A stretch of DNA of 64,000 nucleotides from Rhizobium sp. NRK18. GTDB taxonomy: Bacteria; Pseudomonadota; Alphaproteobacteria; Rhizobiales; Rhizobiaceae. Where the stretch lies: the NCBI RefSeq assembly GCF_024385575.1, contig NZ_JANFMV010000001.1:2199681-2263680 (forward strand), in the 5' to 3' direction. Position numbers and translations under genes: made by a program. The notes below the pieces were generated by a model. The model was not told where the DNA came from and searched no databases. It worked only from the letters and a program-made list of their open reading frames with translations. Positions 1 to 9,963 of the stretch are shown in pieces. The stretch's first letter is position 1. Each line of letters starts with the position of its first letter.

Positions 1-244
1 GAAAACCGATCGTACGGGTGAGCGCGCCCTTGGCGTCGGACTTGAAGTCGTAATGGACCTTCACGCTGTCGACGGAGAGCGACAGGTCCTCGCGGGCGAT
101 GGAAATCTGCGGCTCTTCCTTGAAGGTGACACCGCCGGCGGCGAATTCGGAGACGGAACCATTGGCATGAGCCGGTCCGGCGGCGGCTGTGGCGGCCAGC
201 ATCAGGGCCGGCAAAAATCCGATCCGGCGCTGCCTACTTGCCAT
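1..244 (-). CDS. DUF4424 family exported protein, 5' part only
   Basis: An open frame starts with ATG at 244 and runs off the left edge, giving 81 codons of N-terminal protein. It opens with a basic stretch (residues 2-7), then a hydrophobic segment ending in a probable signal-peptidase site after Ala-His-Ala (about residue 26), so the product is probably exported. The mature part begins with Asn-Gly-Ser-Val-Ser-Glu-Phe and resembles the rhizobial DUF4424 proteins, whose function is unknown. Its ATG lies only 6 nt beyond the hflX stop, which suggests translational coupling with hflX. The family call rests on memory of the N-terminus only; the exported-protein call is firmer. The C-terminus is outside the window. 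Confidence 0.72.
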   Translation of the reverse strand, partial: MASRQRRIGFLPALMLAATAAAGPAHANGSVSEFAAGGVTFKEEPQISIAREDLSLSVDSVKVHYDFKSDAKGALTRTIGF

Positions 245-250
245 ACCGCC

Positions 251-1612
251 CTACTCCCAGTCTTCCTTCGGCGGCTCGATCGCCTTGCCAAGACGGCGTT
301 CGAGCGTCGTCGCCAGTTCGCCCGAAAGACGCAGGTCGATCCTGACCGACCCGTCTTCGAGATCCTCGCGGCCATCGACGATGGCGTTTTCATAGAGCCA
401 CGGCAACAGTTTCAGCTGATCGGGCTGCAGAACGACGGAAGTCTCGGTGAGCACGCCCGACAGCCGGTCAGCGATATTGTCCAGGAGCGCGTCCAGCCCC
501 TCGCCCGAGACGGCCGAGACGGCAAACTTGCCTTCGTTCGGCTGGGCCTTGGCCAAAAGCGTCTCGCGCGCTTCCGGCTCCAGCCGGTCGATCTTGTTCC
601 AGACTTCCAGGACGCGGACGCCCTGGGCGGCCTCCTCGATGCCGAGATCGGCGAGAATGCGCGTCACGTCCTCGGCCTGCGCGGCGTTGTCCGGGTCAGA
701 CATGTCGCGCACATGCAGGATGATATCGGCTTCGAGCACCTCTTCCAGCGTGGCGCGGAAGGCAGCGACGAGATGGGTCGGCAGGTCGGAGATGAAGCCG
801 ACGGTATCGGACAGGATCACCGTGCGCCCATGCGGTAGCTTCATGCGGCGCATGGTCGGATCGAGGGTGGCAAACAGCATGTCCTCGGCAAGAACGCCGG
901 CGCCGGTGATGCGGTTGAACAGCGTCGACTTGCCGGCATTGGTATAGCCCGCGAGCGCCACGATCGGATGCGGCACCTTGCGGCGTTTGGCGCGATGCAG
1001 CTGGCGTGTACGCACGACCTGCTCCAGCTCGCGCTCCAGCTTGACGATCTTGTCCTGCAGAATGCGGCGGTCGGCCTCGATCTGTGTTTCACCGGGACCA
1101 CCCATGAAGCCGGCACCGCCGCGCTGGCGTTCAAGGTGGGTCCAGCTCCTGACCAGCCGGCCCTTCTGGTAGTTGAGATGCGCCAGCTCGACCTGCAGCC
1201 GGCCTTCCTTGGTGGAGGCGCGGCGGCCGAAGATTTCGAGAATGAGGCCCGTCCGGTCGATGACCTTGGCGTTCCATTCGCGTTCCAGATTGCGCTGCTG
1301 GACAGGCGTCAACGGATGATCGACGATCACGAGGCCGGCGTCCAGCTCATCGAGAACCGCCTTGATCTCCTCGATCTTGCCGGTGCCGATCAGGGTCGCC
1401 GGACGCGGATCATTGACGAAGACCACTGCGCCGTGGACGATTTCGAGATCGATGGCGCGGGCGAGGCCGATCGCCTCTTCCAACCGGCTTTCCGGAAGGC
1501 GCTCGGGCTTCGGCGGCTGGTTGGACTTATTGTTGCGGCTCTCCTTGAGAACCGGAACAAGCACCACGGCACGCATATCGTCCCGGCGCATTTCCTGCTC
1601 CGGGACGATCAT
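251..1612 (-). CDS. hflX: GTPase HflX, ribosome-associated
   Basis: Cytoplasmic P-loop GTPase that binds the 50S subunit and splits or rescues stalled ribosomes in characterised bacteria. The 453-residue frame has the HflX N-terminal domain, the family signature around Gly-Gly-Pro-Gly-Glu-Thr-Gln (residues 171-183), a coiled linker, then the G domain: G1 GYTNAGKST (222-230), G3 DTVGF (269-273) and G4 NKID (339-342). It lies 44 nt downstream of hfq on the same strand, the classical hfq-hflX arrangement, so the two are probably co-transcribed. The first ATG (1612) is used here; in-frame ATGs at codons 8 and 13 are possible alternatives because no strong ribosome site precedes the first. Confidence 0.96.
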   Translation of the reverse strand: MIVPEQEMRRDDMRAVVLVPVLKESRNNKSNQPPKPERLPESRLEEAIGLARAIDLEIVHGAVVFVNDPRPATLIGTGKIEEIKAVLDELDAGLVIVDHPLTPVQQRNLEREWNAKVIDRTGLILEIFGRRASTKEGRLQVELAHLNYQKGRLVRSWTHLERQRGGAGFMGGPGETQIEADRRILQDKIVKLERELEQVVRTRQLHRAKRRKVPHPIVALAGYTNAGKSTLFNRITGAGVLAEDMLFATLDPTMRRMKLPHGRTVILSDTVGFISDLPTHLVAAFRATLEEVLEADIILHVRDMSDPDNAAQAEDVTRILADLGIEEAAQGVRVLEVWNKIDRLEPEARETLLAKAQPNEGKFAVSAVSGEGLDALLDNIADRLSGVLTETSVVLQPDQLKLLPWLYENAIVDGREDLEDGSVRIDLRLSGELATTLERRLGKAIEPPKEDWE

Positions 1613-1656
1613 GTCCGGTGTTGTACTTCGCTTGGCGGAAATAGCCGCTAATCCTG

Positions 1657-1899
1657 TCAGGATGCCGATTCTTCGCTCTCGAACATCTGCAACGGCTGAC
1701 CCGGCATGATGGTCGAGATCGCATGCTTGTAGACGAGCTGGGAATGCCCGTCACGACGAAGAAGCACACAGAAATTGTCGAAAGATGTCACCACTCCCGT
1801 CAGCTTTACGCCGTTGATCAGGAAGATGGTCAGTGAGATTTTTTGCTTGCGAACTGTATTGAGAAACAGGTCTTGCAGATTCTGAGAACGTTCCGCCAT
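1657..1899 (-). CDS. hfq: RNA chaperone Hfq
   Basis: An 80-residue Sm-like protein that forms a hexamer and pairs small RNAs with mRNAs. The Sm1 region (Q8-D9-L10 onward, with the NGVKLTGVV strand) and the Sm2 motif YKHAIST are intact; the short acidic/serine tail is typical of alphaproteobacterial Hfq. In rhizobia Hfq influences nitrogen control, stress tolerance and symbiosis, which fits the ntr genes upstream. The 242-nt gap between this gene and trkA (1900-2141) contains no further gene that I can recognise and is the likely site of an hfq promoter. Length and motifs leave little doubt. Confidence 0.98.
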   Translation of the reverse strand: MAERSQNLQDLFLNTVRKQKISLTIFLINGVKLTGVVTSFDNFCVLLRRDGHSQLVYKHAISTIMPGQPLQMFESEESAS

Positions 1900-2141
1900 T
1901 GCGCCGATTCTTTCTTTCCTTTTTTGCCGGAGCGGTTCTGCCGATCCAGTGTCATGCCAAATCCAAATTGCCTCGCATGTGTAATCGGAATTTCACACGC
2001 CTCCCGTATGATGACTTGGTATCAAATCACCGCTGCTTCCGCAATGCGGGAATCCGAGACGGCACCCCAGACATAAACAGTGCACTATCCAACACGGGAT
2101 AGGCAAGTCGTCTACCGGCCAAATCGGTACGGATCGATCGA

Positions 2142-3518
2142 TCAGAAATACTGAATGGATACCCGGAACATCTGTTCGACATGTCGGACGGATTCCGCCA
2201 GCGCGAACAAGACGACGCGGTCCTTCGCCTTGATTTTCGTATCGCCGTTCAACGTAAGCATCTTGCCGTCGCGGTAGATGGCGCCGAGACGGATGCCCTT
2301 CGGCAATTCGAGATCGCGGAACGGCACGCCGACCAGCGGCGAGGTTTCCAGCGCCTCGGCCTCGATCACTTCGGCCGCGCCCTTCTGCACCGCGTAGACG
2401 GAACGGATGCGGCCCTTTCTGACGTGCTGCAGCACGCGCGAGATCGTCACCGCACGGGGATTGATGTGGGCATCGATCCCGACGGCCTTGGTCATGTCAT
2501 GGAAGGATGGATTGTTCAAAAGAACCAGGCTCGACTTGCAGCCAAGTTCCTTGGCCATGACGGCGCTCAGGATATTCGTCTGGTCGTTGTTGGTCAGTGC
2601 GACGAGAAGTTCGGCGTCCTGAATGTCGACCTGCTGGAGTATGTTCTGTTCGAGAACCGATCCATTGAGGACGATCGCGTGGTTCAGCTGTTCGGAAATG
2701 GCGATCGCCCGGTCGCGGTTCGCCTCGATGATCTTGAGCGACGTCTTCGGCTGCATCTCCTCGATCGTCTTGGCGACGTAGTAACCGATGTTGCCGCCGC
2801 CGGCGATGACGATGCGGCGCGCTTCGGTCTCTTCATGGCCGAAAAGGCTCAGAGTACGACGGGTGTGGTCGCGATGGCAGATGACATAAGCGAGGTCGCC
2901 GGCCCGCAGCTGGTCGCCGGACCGGGCGATGAACAGGCGTCCTTCTCGGTAGACACCGGTCACCGTCGCCATCAGGTCCGGGAAAAGCTGGGCGAGCTGC
3001 GCCAGCGGCGTATTGAGAACCGGGCAGTCTTCCGTGCACTCGATCGCCAGCATGGCGACGTTGTCGTCGACGAAGCGGACGATATCCGTCGCACCCGGAT
3101 AGGAAATGCGCCGCAGCACCATCTTGCCGACCTCGACCTCGGGCGAGATCGTCACGTCGATCGGCATGTGGTCGCGCGAAAACAGGTCAGAATAATGCGA
3201 CTGCAGATAGCTCTGGGCGCGGATGCGGGCGATCTTTGTCGGCACGTTGAACAGCGAATGCGCGACCTGGCAGGCGACCATGTTGATTTCGTCATAGAGC
3301 GTGACGGCAATGATCATGTCGGCCTGGTCGGCCCCGGCCTTGGCCAGAACATCGGGATGGGCGCCATGGCCGACATAGCCGCGCACGTCCAGCATATCGG
3401 TGGTGGCGCTGATCAGGGAAGCCGAGACGTCAATGACCGAAACATCGTTGCCTTCCTGGGACAAGCGTTCGGCAATGCCGTAACCGACCTGCCCTGCACC
3501 GCAAATAATGACTTTCAT
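2142..3518 (-). CDS. trkA: Trk potassium uptake regulatory protein TrkA
   Basis: Peripheral NAD(H)-binding regulator of the TrkH/TrkG potassium channel. The 458 residues form two repeats of an RCK module: an N-terminal Rossmann fold with GAGQVG (residues 7-12) followed by a TrkA-C domain, then a second fold beginning IVIAGGGNIG near residue 235 followed by a second TrkA-C domain. This full two-repeat length matches the enterobacterial protein rather than the half-size KtrA. It follows ntrX by 37 nt on the same strand, the usual order in Rhizobiales, so read-through from the ntrYX unit is likely. The transporter subunit itself is not in the window. Confidence 0.96.
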   Translation of the reverse strand: MKVIICGAGQVGYGIAERLSQEGNDVSVIDVSASLISATTDMLDVRGYVGHGAHPDVLAKAGADQADMIIAVTLYDEINMVACQVAHSLFNVPTKIARIRAQSYLQSHYSDLFSRDHMPIDVTISPEVEVGKMVLRRISYPGATDIVRFVDDNVAMLAIECTEDCPVLNTPLAQLAQLFPDLMATVTGVYREGRLFIARSGDQLRAGDLAYVICHRDHTRRTLSLFGHEETEARRIVIAGGGNIGYYVAKTIEEMQPKTSLKIIEANRDRAIAISEQLNHAIVLNGSVLEQNILQQVDIQDAELLVALTNNDQTNILSAVMAKELGCKSSLVLLNNPSFHDMTKAVGIDAHINPRAVTISRVLQHVRKGRIRSVYAVQKGAAEVIEAEALETSPLVGVPFRDLELPKGIRLGAIYRDGKMLTLNGDTKIKAKDRVVLFALAESVRHVEQMFRVSIQYF

Positions 3519-3555
3519 CGCATCTTTCCAAATATGCCGGAGTCTATCACCGGCC

Positions 3556-4920
3556 TTATACGCCCAACGACTTCAGTTTGCGATGCAGCGCCGAGCGCTC
3601 CATGCCGACGAATTCGGCGGTACGGGAAATATTACCCCCGAAGCGATTGATCTGGGCGACCAGATAATCGCGCTCGAACATCTCGCGCGCCTCGCGCAGC
3701 GGCAAGGTCATGATGTGCACGTCGTTCTGGGCCGAAACTTTCGGCAGCATGTCGCTCAGATCCTGCGGCAGCATGTCGGCCGTGACCGTGGTTTCCGGAT
3801 TGTCGCCACTCGCGAGAATCATCAGACGCTCGATGTTGTTGCGCAGCTGGCGGATGTTGCCGGGCCATTCATTGGCCTGCAGGACCGCCATGGCATCGTC
3901 ACCGATGTTGCGCAGCCGGATGCCGGCCTGCTCGCAGATCTGCCGGATCAGGCTGTCGACGAGAAAGGGAATGTCCTCGCGCCGCTCGGCAAGCGACGGC
4001 ACCTTGACCGGCACGACGGCCAGACGATGGTAGAGGTCCTCGCGGAACAGGCCCTCGGCGATCCGGTTTTCCAGGTTCATGGCGGTCGAGGAAATGATGC
4101 GGACGTCCACCTTCACCCGCTTGTTGCCGCCGACGCGTTCGAACTGCTGGTCGATCAGCACGCGCAGGATCTTGTTCTGCGTCTCGCGCGGCATTTCGCC
4201 GATCTCGTCGAGATAGAGCGTTCCACGATGGGCTTCCTCCAGCGCGCCGGTCTTGCGCGGCTGGCCCGGCATGCCTTCCGTGCCGAACAGCGCGATCTCC
4301 ATGCGCTCGGGCGTGATGGCCGCCGCATTCAGCGCCACGAACGGTCCATTGGCGCGCTGCGACTTCTTGTGGATCGTGCGCGCGACAAGCTCCTTGCCGG
4401 AACCGGAGGGTCCGAGGATCATGATGCGCGAATTGGTCGGTCCGACCTTCTCGATGGTCTGGCGCAGATGGGATACGGCCACAGACGTGCCGATCAGCTC
4501 GATACCGTCGCCGGCGCGCTTCTTCAGCTCGGAGACTTCACGCTTGAGGTTGGAGTTTTCCAGCGCGCGCTCGGCAACAAGGATCAGCCGGTCGGTCTTG
4601 AACGGCTTTTCGATGAAATCGAACGCGCCGCGCTTGATCGCCGCGACGGCCGTCTCGATGTTGCCATGGCCGGAGATCATCACGACCGGCACCTCCGGAT
4701 GGCGGTTCTTGATCTCTTCCAGAAGCGCCAGCCCGTCGAGCTTGCTGCCCTGCATCCAGATGTCGAGGAAGATCAGCCGCGGCACGCGGTCGGAAATTGC
4801 TGCCAGTGCGCTGTCGCTGTCGAAGGCGGTGCGGGTCTCGTGCCCCTCGTCGGACAAGATGCCGGATACGATCTCGCGGATGTCTTCTTCGTCGTCTACG
4901 ACAAGAATATCAGACGCCAT
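3556..4920 (-). CDS. ntrX: Nitrogen assimilation response regulator NtrX
   Basis: Response regulator paired with the membrane kinase NtrY. Receiver domain residues 1-120 with acidic pocket D9/D10, phospho-acceptor D53 and K105; AAA+ domain with Walker A GPSGSGKE (170-177) and Walker B around LDEI (237-240); C-terminal Fis-type helix-turn-helix in the last 30 residues. Oddity: the L1 loop where NtrC-type proteins carry GAFTGA (here residues about 212-222) reads instead FGTEGMPGQ, so the sigma-54 contact motif is missing. NtrX therefore probably does not remodel sigma-54 polymerase in the classical way. Its ATG overlaps the 3' end of ntrY by 11 nt, indicating translational coupling. Confidence 0.96.
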   Translation of the reverse strand: MASDILVVDDEEDIREIVSGILSDEGHETRTAFDSDSALAAISDRVPRLIFLDIWMQGSKLDGLALLEEIKNRHPEVPVVMISGHGNIETAVAAIKRGAFDFIEKPFKTDRLILVAERALENSNLKREVSELKKRAGDGIELIGTSVAVSHLRQTIEKVGPTNSRIMILGPSGSGKELVARTIHKKSQRANGPFVALNAAAITPERMEIALFGTEGMPGQPRKTGALEEAHRGTLYLDEIGEMPRETQNKILRVLIDQQFERVGGNKRVKVDVRIISSTAMNLENRIAEGLFREDLYHRLAVVPVKVPSLAERREDIPFLVDSLIRQICEQAGIRLRNIGDDAMAVLQANEWPGNIRQLRNNIERLMILASGDNPETTVTADMLPQDLSDMLPKVSAQNDVHIMTLPLREAREMFERDYLVAQINRFGGNISRTAEFVGMERSALHRKLKSLGV

Positions 4921-7231
4921 TTACATCTTCCTCGTTCTTGTTCTTGTCACCGTTCGCCACGGCATTGATCGCCGGCAGAACGATGCGGATCATTGCGCCG
5001 CGACCGCGGTCGAATTCGGGCGGCGCGTCGTGCAGTTCAATCTGGCCGCCGTGCTCCTCGATGATCTTCTTGACGATCGCCAGGCCCAGCCCGGTGCCCT
5101 TCTCGCGCATCGTCATGTACGGCTCGAGAATACGGCTGCGATTTTCCTTCGGCAGTCCGCGGCCGTTGTCGATCACCTCGGCAATGAGGGTCTCGCCGTC
5201 GCCGGCCTTCCTCGCCCGCACCAGGATCTTGCGTTCGTCGCCGATCTCGTCGCTCGGCACCGCATCGATCGCCTCGACGGCATTCTTGATGATGTTGGTG
5301 AAGGCCTGACCGAGCATGCGGGAATCGAAATCACCGACCAGCGGTTCATCGCCGAACTCCCGGTGAAAATCGATGTGCGTCGTCCCCATCTCCCGAAGGA
5401 ACATGGCATCCTTCAGGATGTCGCGGAGGTCGGAGCGTTCCTTCGTCGGCTTGGGCATGCGGGCGAAAGCGGAGAATTCATCGACCATGCGGCCGATATC
5501 GCCGACCTGCCGGACGATCGTGTCCGTGCACTGGTCGAAGACCGCCCGGTCGCTCTCGTCGATCTGCCTGCCGTAGCGGCGCTTCAGGCGCTCGGCCGAC
5601 AGCTGGATCGGGGTCAGCGGGTTCTTGATCTCATGAGCGATGCGGCGTGCGACATCGGCCCAGGCGCTTGAACGCTGGGCGATGACGAGATCCGTGATGT
5701 CGTCGATCGTCACGACGTAGGAATCGTTGAAATCCCGCGATTCCTCGCGGGTGACCTGAACGCTCAGCGTCCGTTCGCTGCCGCCGCGCATGAACTGGAT
5801 GTGCTTGGAAAAATCGCGCCGGTAGCGGCTGGCGGCCTCTGTCAGCACCTTGTCCACCTCGGGGGCGACATCCTGCAGCTTGCGGCCGATCAGGTTTTCG
5901 GTCGCCGTGCCGAACAGCACTTCTGCTGCCGCATTGACGATGCTGACAGTGCGGTCCGCCTCGACGCCGATGACTGCCGAGGTGACACCCGACAGCACCG
6001 CCTCGATGAACCGCCGACGATCGTCGACGTCGTCCTTGGCCACCAGGATTTCCTGCTGCTGGCTGCGGATTTCAGAAATCATCTTATTGAAGGTGCGCGA
6101 CAGGTTGCCGACGTCGCCATCGGCAACGCGAACAGGGACCACGACATTCATGTTGCCCGATGCCACGCTGTCGGCGGCGCTGATCAGCAGCCGGATCGGC
6201 CTAACGATGCGGTCGGCGATCGCGATGGCGCCCCAGATTGCGGCCAGAAGGACGATCAACGCAAAGCCCAGATAGAGGATCGCGAAGGCAATCTGCAGCG
6301 AGGTCCGGCCCGCTTCCATCGCCTTGTATTCGGCCGTGTTTTCTTCCATCTGCCGCATGGCGCGCATGACCTTCAGGTCAACGGCGCGCACCGTGTAGAG
6401 ATAGGTTCCGGAAATCGCATTCAACGGCATGATGGCGCCGACGAGATTGGTGATGCCCGGCGGAATCAGCGTCGGCTGCCCTTCCTTCGCCTTCGCCAGC
6501 GCATCCTGCGGGATGGCGGGCAAGGGTTTGTCGGTCTTGATGTCCGCCTGGACGACTGCCGAACCATCGCCGCGCACCAGGAAGGCGCCAAGCATGCCCC
6601 TGCCCTTGGCCTGGCGGGTCAGGAAATCCACGAATCCGGTGCGGTCGAGGTAGAAAACGGCGCGGTTGCGCTCGAGGTCGTTTGCCATCGATGCCGTCTG
6701 GCCCTGCAGGTAGCTGGCGTTCTCCAGCATGTAGGCCTGGGCCACGTCGCGCGAGGATTCGATGATCGACTGCGTGCGGATGGAGAACCAGCGGTCGAGG
6801 CCGACATTGAGCGTCAGGCTGGCGAAGATCGCCACCAGAATGGCCGGCGTGATGGCGACCACGGAAAAGAGACCGACGATGCGAATATGCAGCCGGGCGG
6901 CAGCCCGCCCGCGGCTGCGTGCGCTGATCAGGCGATAGACCTCGCGGCCGATCAGGAAGAGCAGGCCGGCGACAAAAATCGCGTTGATGACGGCGGACGC
7001 TATCACGACATGCGTGGTCGGCTTGATGGGCGTCAGGCCCAAAAGCACGAACAGGGTGAGAATGGCGCTGACCAGCGCGCCGGCCGCCAATGCCAGACCC
7101 GGCAACGCAAACGAGGCATGCCGGTCGTGAACCGCCGCCACCACTTCCTTCTTGAGGAAAGAACGTCTGCCAGAATGGCCTTCCAAAGGCTGCTCCCCTG
7201 TCGAGCCCTGCAGCGCCGGCGTGTCACTCAT
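4910..7231 (-). CDS. ntrY: Nitrogen regulation membrane sensor kinase NtrY
   Basis: Inner-membrane histidine kinase for NtrX, linked in alphaproteobacteria to nitrogen and redox/oxygen adaptation. The 773 residues show membrane segments near 42-66, 74-94, 117-140 and 311-338 with a periplasmic loop of about 170 residues between the last two, a HAMP domain (about 338-390), a PAS domain (405-510), a dimerisation region with phospho-acceptor H533 in [10 protein letters not shown], and the ATPase domain with N box near N646-N650, G1 DNGRG (688-692) and G2 GTGLGL (712-717). It lies 132 nt downstream of ntrC, a gap large enough for its own promoter, and overlaps ntrX by 11 nt. Confidence 0.97.
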   Translation of the reverse strand: MSDTPALQGSTGEQPLEGHSGRRSFLKKEVVAAVHDRHASFALPGLALAAGALVSAILTLFVLLGLTPIKPTTHVVIASAVINAIFVAGLLFLIGREVYRLISARSRGRAAARLHIRIVGLFSVVAITPAILVAIFASLTLNVGLDRWFSIRTQSIIESSRDVAQAYMLENASYLQGQTASMANDLERNRAVFYLDRTGFVDFLTRQAKGRGMLGAFLVRGDGSAVVQADIKTDKPLPAIPQDALAKAKEGQPTLIPPGITNLVGAIMPLNAISGTYLYTVRAVDLKVMRAMRQMEENTAEYKAMEAGRTSLQIAFAILYLGFALIVLLAAIWGAIAIADRIVRPIRLLISAADSVASGNMNVVVPVRVADGDVGNLSRTFNKMISEIRSQQQEILVAKDDVDDRRRFIEAVLSGVTSAVIGVEADRTVSIVNAAAEVLFGTATENLIGRKLQDVAPEVDKVLTEAASRYRRDFSKHIQFMRGGSERTLSVQVTREESRDFNDSYVVTIDDITDLVIAQRSSAWADVARRIAHEIKNPLTPIQLSAERLKRRYGRQIDESDRAVFDQCTDTIVRQVGDIGRMVDEFSAFARMPKPTKERSDLRDILKDAMFLREMGTTHIDFHREFGDEPLVGDFDSRMLGQAFTNIIKNAVEAIDAVPSDEIGDERKILVRARKAGDGETLIAEVIDNGRGLPKENRSRILEPYMTMREKGTGLGLAIVKKIIEEHGGQIELHDAPPEFDRGRGAMIRIVLPAINAVANGDKNKNEEDVNGV

Positions 7232-7337
7232 GACAGATTTTCCGACGAACCAAGATCGTATTCATGTTGCCGCACCTATCCTGGGGCGAAATTCGCGATC
7301 CCGAGACCGAGTGACTTCCAAGCAACATTTTGTGGCG

Positions 7338-7367
7338 AAATTGCAACGCAATCTGGACAAATGTCAA
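7338..7367 (-). promoter_or_regulatory. Candidate ntrY promoter overlapping the ntrC stop
   Basis: Reading the minus strand, a perfect -35 TTGACA (7362-7367) overlaps the ntrC stop codon and is followed after 18 nt by a weak -10 like CAATTT (7338-7343). It would give ntrYX a transcript independent of ntrBC. The -10 is poor, so this is only a candidate. Confidence 0.25.
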
Positions 7368-8812
7368 GCGCCGCGGGAACTCCGGTAGACCGTGACCCCC
7401 AGCTCGCGGATCTTCTTGCGCAGCGTATTGCGGTTCAGCCCGAGCAGATCGGCCGCCTTGATCTGGTTGCCCCTGGTGGCCGTCAGAGCCGCCAGAATAA
7501 GCGGATACTCCATTTCCGACAGCACCCGCTCATAGAGACCGGGGGGCGGCAGGTTTTCGCCGAAGCTCGCGAAATAGCTGCGCATGTTCTCCTCGACCGC
7601 CTGCGAAATGGTCATCGAACCGTTGGACGACGACTTGTCGATCGGGCTGTCCGGGATGTCGGTGCGCAGTTCGGATTCGATGATCTCGCGCGTGATGACG
7701 TCCTGCGGGTAAAGCGCCATCAGGCGGCGGATGAGGTTCTCCAGTTCGCGCACATTGCCCGGCCAGGGATAGCCCTTCATGACCTCCAGCGCCTCGCCGT
7801 CGAAGCGTTTTGAGCCGAGCCCTTCCTTCTCCGCCTGCTGGATGAAGTGGCGGACGAGATCCGGAATGTCCTCGGCGCGGTCGCGCAACGGCGGCAGACG
7901 CAGCGGCACGACGTTCAGACGGTAATAGAGATCCTCGCGGAACAGGCCCTTGTTGATCGAAACCTTGAGGTCCTTGTTGGTCGCGGCGACGATACGGACG
8001 TCGGTGCGGATCGGCGTGCGTCCGCCGACCGTCGTGTATTCGCCCTGCTGGAGCACGCGCAGCAGGCGCGTCTGGGCATCCATCGGCATGTCGCCGATTT
8101 CGTCGAGGAACAGCGTACCGCCCTGGGCCTGCTCGAACCGGCCGGTGGAACGCGCCTGGGCACCGGTGAAGGCGCCCTTTTCATGGCCGAACAGTTCCGA
8201 TTCGATCAGGTCGCGTGGGATCGCCGCCATGTTGATGGCAACGAACGGTCCGCTGCTGCGCTTGCCGTAGTCGTGGAGCGCGCGTGCGACCAGTTCCTTG
8301 CCGGTGCCCGATTCGCCGGTGATCATCAGCGTCAGGTCCGTCTGCATCAGGCGCGCCAGGACACGGTAGATTTCCTGCATGGCGGCCGACCGGCCGACCA
8401 GCGGCATGCCGTCCTGCACGTCGTCTTCCGGCTTGGTCGGACGGCGCTTCGGCTCGGCCAGCGCCCGCCCGATGATCGAGATCAGCTCGGTCAGGTCGAA
8501 GGGCTTCGGCAGGTAGTCGTAGGCCCCCTTCTCGCTCGCCTTGATGGCGGTCATGAAGGTGTTCTGCGCACTCATCACGAGGACCGGCAGATCCGGACGC
8601 GCCTTCTTGATGCGCGGCAGCAGGTCGAAGGCATTTTCGTCCGGCATGACGACGTCGGTCACTACGATGTCGCCCTCGCCGGCCGACACCCAGCGCCAGA
8701 GCGTTGCCGCATTCGAGGTGATGCGCACGTCGTAACCGGCGCGGCTCAGCGCCTGGTTGAGCACCGTGCGGATGGCTGCATCGTCATCAGCAACGAGAAC
8801 CGTGGCTGTCAT
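7364..8812 (-). CDS. ntrC: Nitrogen regulator NtrC (NR-I), sigma-54 activator
   Basis: Master activator of nitrogen-limitation genes (for example glnII and amt genes in rhizobia). The 482 residues contain a receiver domain with D9/D10, D53 and K103, an AAA+ domain with Walker A GESGTGKE (166-173), the intact sigma-54 loop GAFTGA (213-218), Walker B LFLDEIG (about 234-240), and a C-terminal Fis-type helix-turn-helix. Phosphorylated by NtrB. Its start overlaps the ntrB stop by 4 nt (ATGA), so synthesis of kinase and regulator is coupled. Contrast with NtrX in the same cluster, which lacks GAFTGA. Confidence 0.98.
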   Translation of the reverse strand: MTATVLVADDDAAIRTVLNQALSRAGYDVRITSNAATLWRWVSAGEGDIVVTDVVMPDENAFDLLPRIKKARPDLPVLVMSAQNTFMTAIKASEKGAYDYLPKPFDLTELISIIGRALAEPKRRPTKPEDDVQDGMPLVGRSAAMQEIYRVLARLMQTDLTLMITGESGTGKELVARALHDYGKRSSGPFVAINMAAIPRDLIESELFGHEKGAFTGAQARSTGRFEQAQGGTLFLDEIGDMPMDAQTRLLRVLQQGEYTTVGGRTPIRTDVRIVAATNKDLKVSINKGLFREDLYYRLNVVPLRLPPLRDRAEDIPDLVRHFIQQAEKEGLGSKRFDGEALEVMKGYPWPGNVRELENLIRRLMALYPQDVITREIIESELRTDIPDSPIDKSSSNGSMTISQAVEENMRSYFASFGENLPPPGLYERVLSEMEYPLILAALTATRGNQIKAADLLGLNRNTLRKKIRELGVTVYRSSRGA

Positions 8813-9963
8813 ATGTCACTTCCTGTTTTCGTTTTGCCATCGGCATTGCGTGCATTGGGCTTGGAGGCCGGCATGAGAACCCGGAACGTCGTCTTCTGGT
8901 TCTGGCTGTCGCATTCGACAATGCCGCCATGCGCGCCAATTATCTTGGCAACCAGGGCAAGCCCGAGACCCGAGCCATTGGTTTTCGTGGTTATGAAGGG
9001 ATCGAAGAGATGCGGCACGAGGTCGGGCGCAATGCCGCCGCCATTGTCGTGCACGCAGAATTCCAGCGGCAGCGAGATCTTTTCCTTGGTGCCGGCGACG
9101 GAAAGGCGGATGCCCGGACGATAGGCCGTCGTCAGGCGGATTTCGCCATCCGGATTGTCGCCGATCGCCTCGGCGGCGTTCTTCACCAGATTGAGGAAGA
9201 CCTGCACCAGCTGGTCGCGGTTGGCAAATACCAGCGGCAGAGACGGATCGTAATCCTCGGTGATCTTGATGTTGCGGGCAAAGCCGGCATATGCCAGCGC
9301 CTTGACGTGATCGAGCACCGAATGGATGTTGATCGGAATGCGGTCGATCGGCCGTTCGTCGGAAAACACTTCCATCCGGTCGACAAGCGAGACGATGCGG
9401 TCGGTCTCGTCGCAGATCAGACGCGTCAGCGCCCGGTCATCGTCGCCCACCGATGTTTCCAGCAGCTGCGCCGCGCCACGAATGCCGGACAGCGGGTTCT
9501 TGATCTCGTGCGCCAGCATGGAGGCGAGGCCGGTCACCGAGCGGGCTGCCGCGCGCGAGGTCAGTTGCCGGTCGATCTTGTCGGCCATCGTCCGTTCCTG
9601 CAGGACGATGACGACGGAGCCGAAGTCGTTGCCGACCGGCGCGACATAGATGTCGACAAGCTTCTCCTGGCCGAGGCGTGGCGAACTCAGGTCGACGCGG
9701 TACTCGTTGACCGGCGCCCGACGTTCACGCACCTGGTCGATCAGCGCCAGAAGCGGACTGCCGAACGGGATGAAGGTGGAAATCTTGTAGCGGGCCAGAT
9801 GCGACGCACTGGCCCCGAAGAAGGCTTCGGCCTGCCAGTTGGCGAATGCGATGAAGCCCTTCTCGTTGACGAGAATGACCGGGTTTTGCATCGCGTTGAG
9901 GACGGAAAGCGCCAGAACGCCGTTTTCACCGTCTCCGAAGGCGTTGGCGGGAAGATCGCTCAT
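8809..9963 (-). CDS. ntrB: Nitrogen regulation sensor kinase NtrB (NR-II)
   Basis: Soluble histidine kinase/phosphatase that reads the PII protein and controls NtrC. The 384 residues have an N-terminal PAS domain (about 18-125), phospho-acceptor H152 in [10 protein letters not shown], and a GHKL ATPase domain with N box near N262, G1 DNGGG (306-310) and G2 GSGLGL (330-335). No membrane segment, as expected. It overlaps dusB upstream by 4 nt and ntrC downstream by 4 nt, so the three genes form a tightly coupled operon, the nifR3-ntrB-ntrC arrangement known from rhizobia, Rhodobacter and Azospirillum. Confidence 0.98.
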   Translation of the reverse strand: MSDLPANAFGDGENGVLALSVLNAMQNPVILVNEKGFIAFANWQAEAFFGASASHLARYKISTFIPFGSPLLALIDQVRERRAPVNEYRVDLSSPRLGQEKLVDIYVAPVGNDFGSVVIVLQERTMADKIDRQLTSRAAARSVTGLASMLAHEIKNPLSGIRGAAQLLETSVGDDDRALTRLICDETDRIVSLVDRMEVFSDERPIDRIPINIHSVLDHVKALAYAGFARNIKITEDYDPSLPLVFANRDQLVQVFLNLVKNAAEAIGDNPDGEIRLTTAYRPGIRLSVAGTKEKISLPLEFCVHDNGGGIAPDLVPHLFDPFITTKTNGSGLGLALVAKIIGAHGGIVECDSQNQKTTFRVLMPASKPNARNADGKTKTGSDI

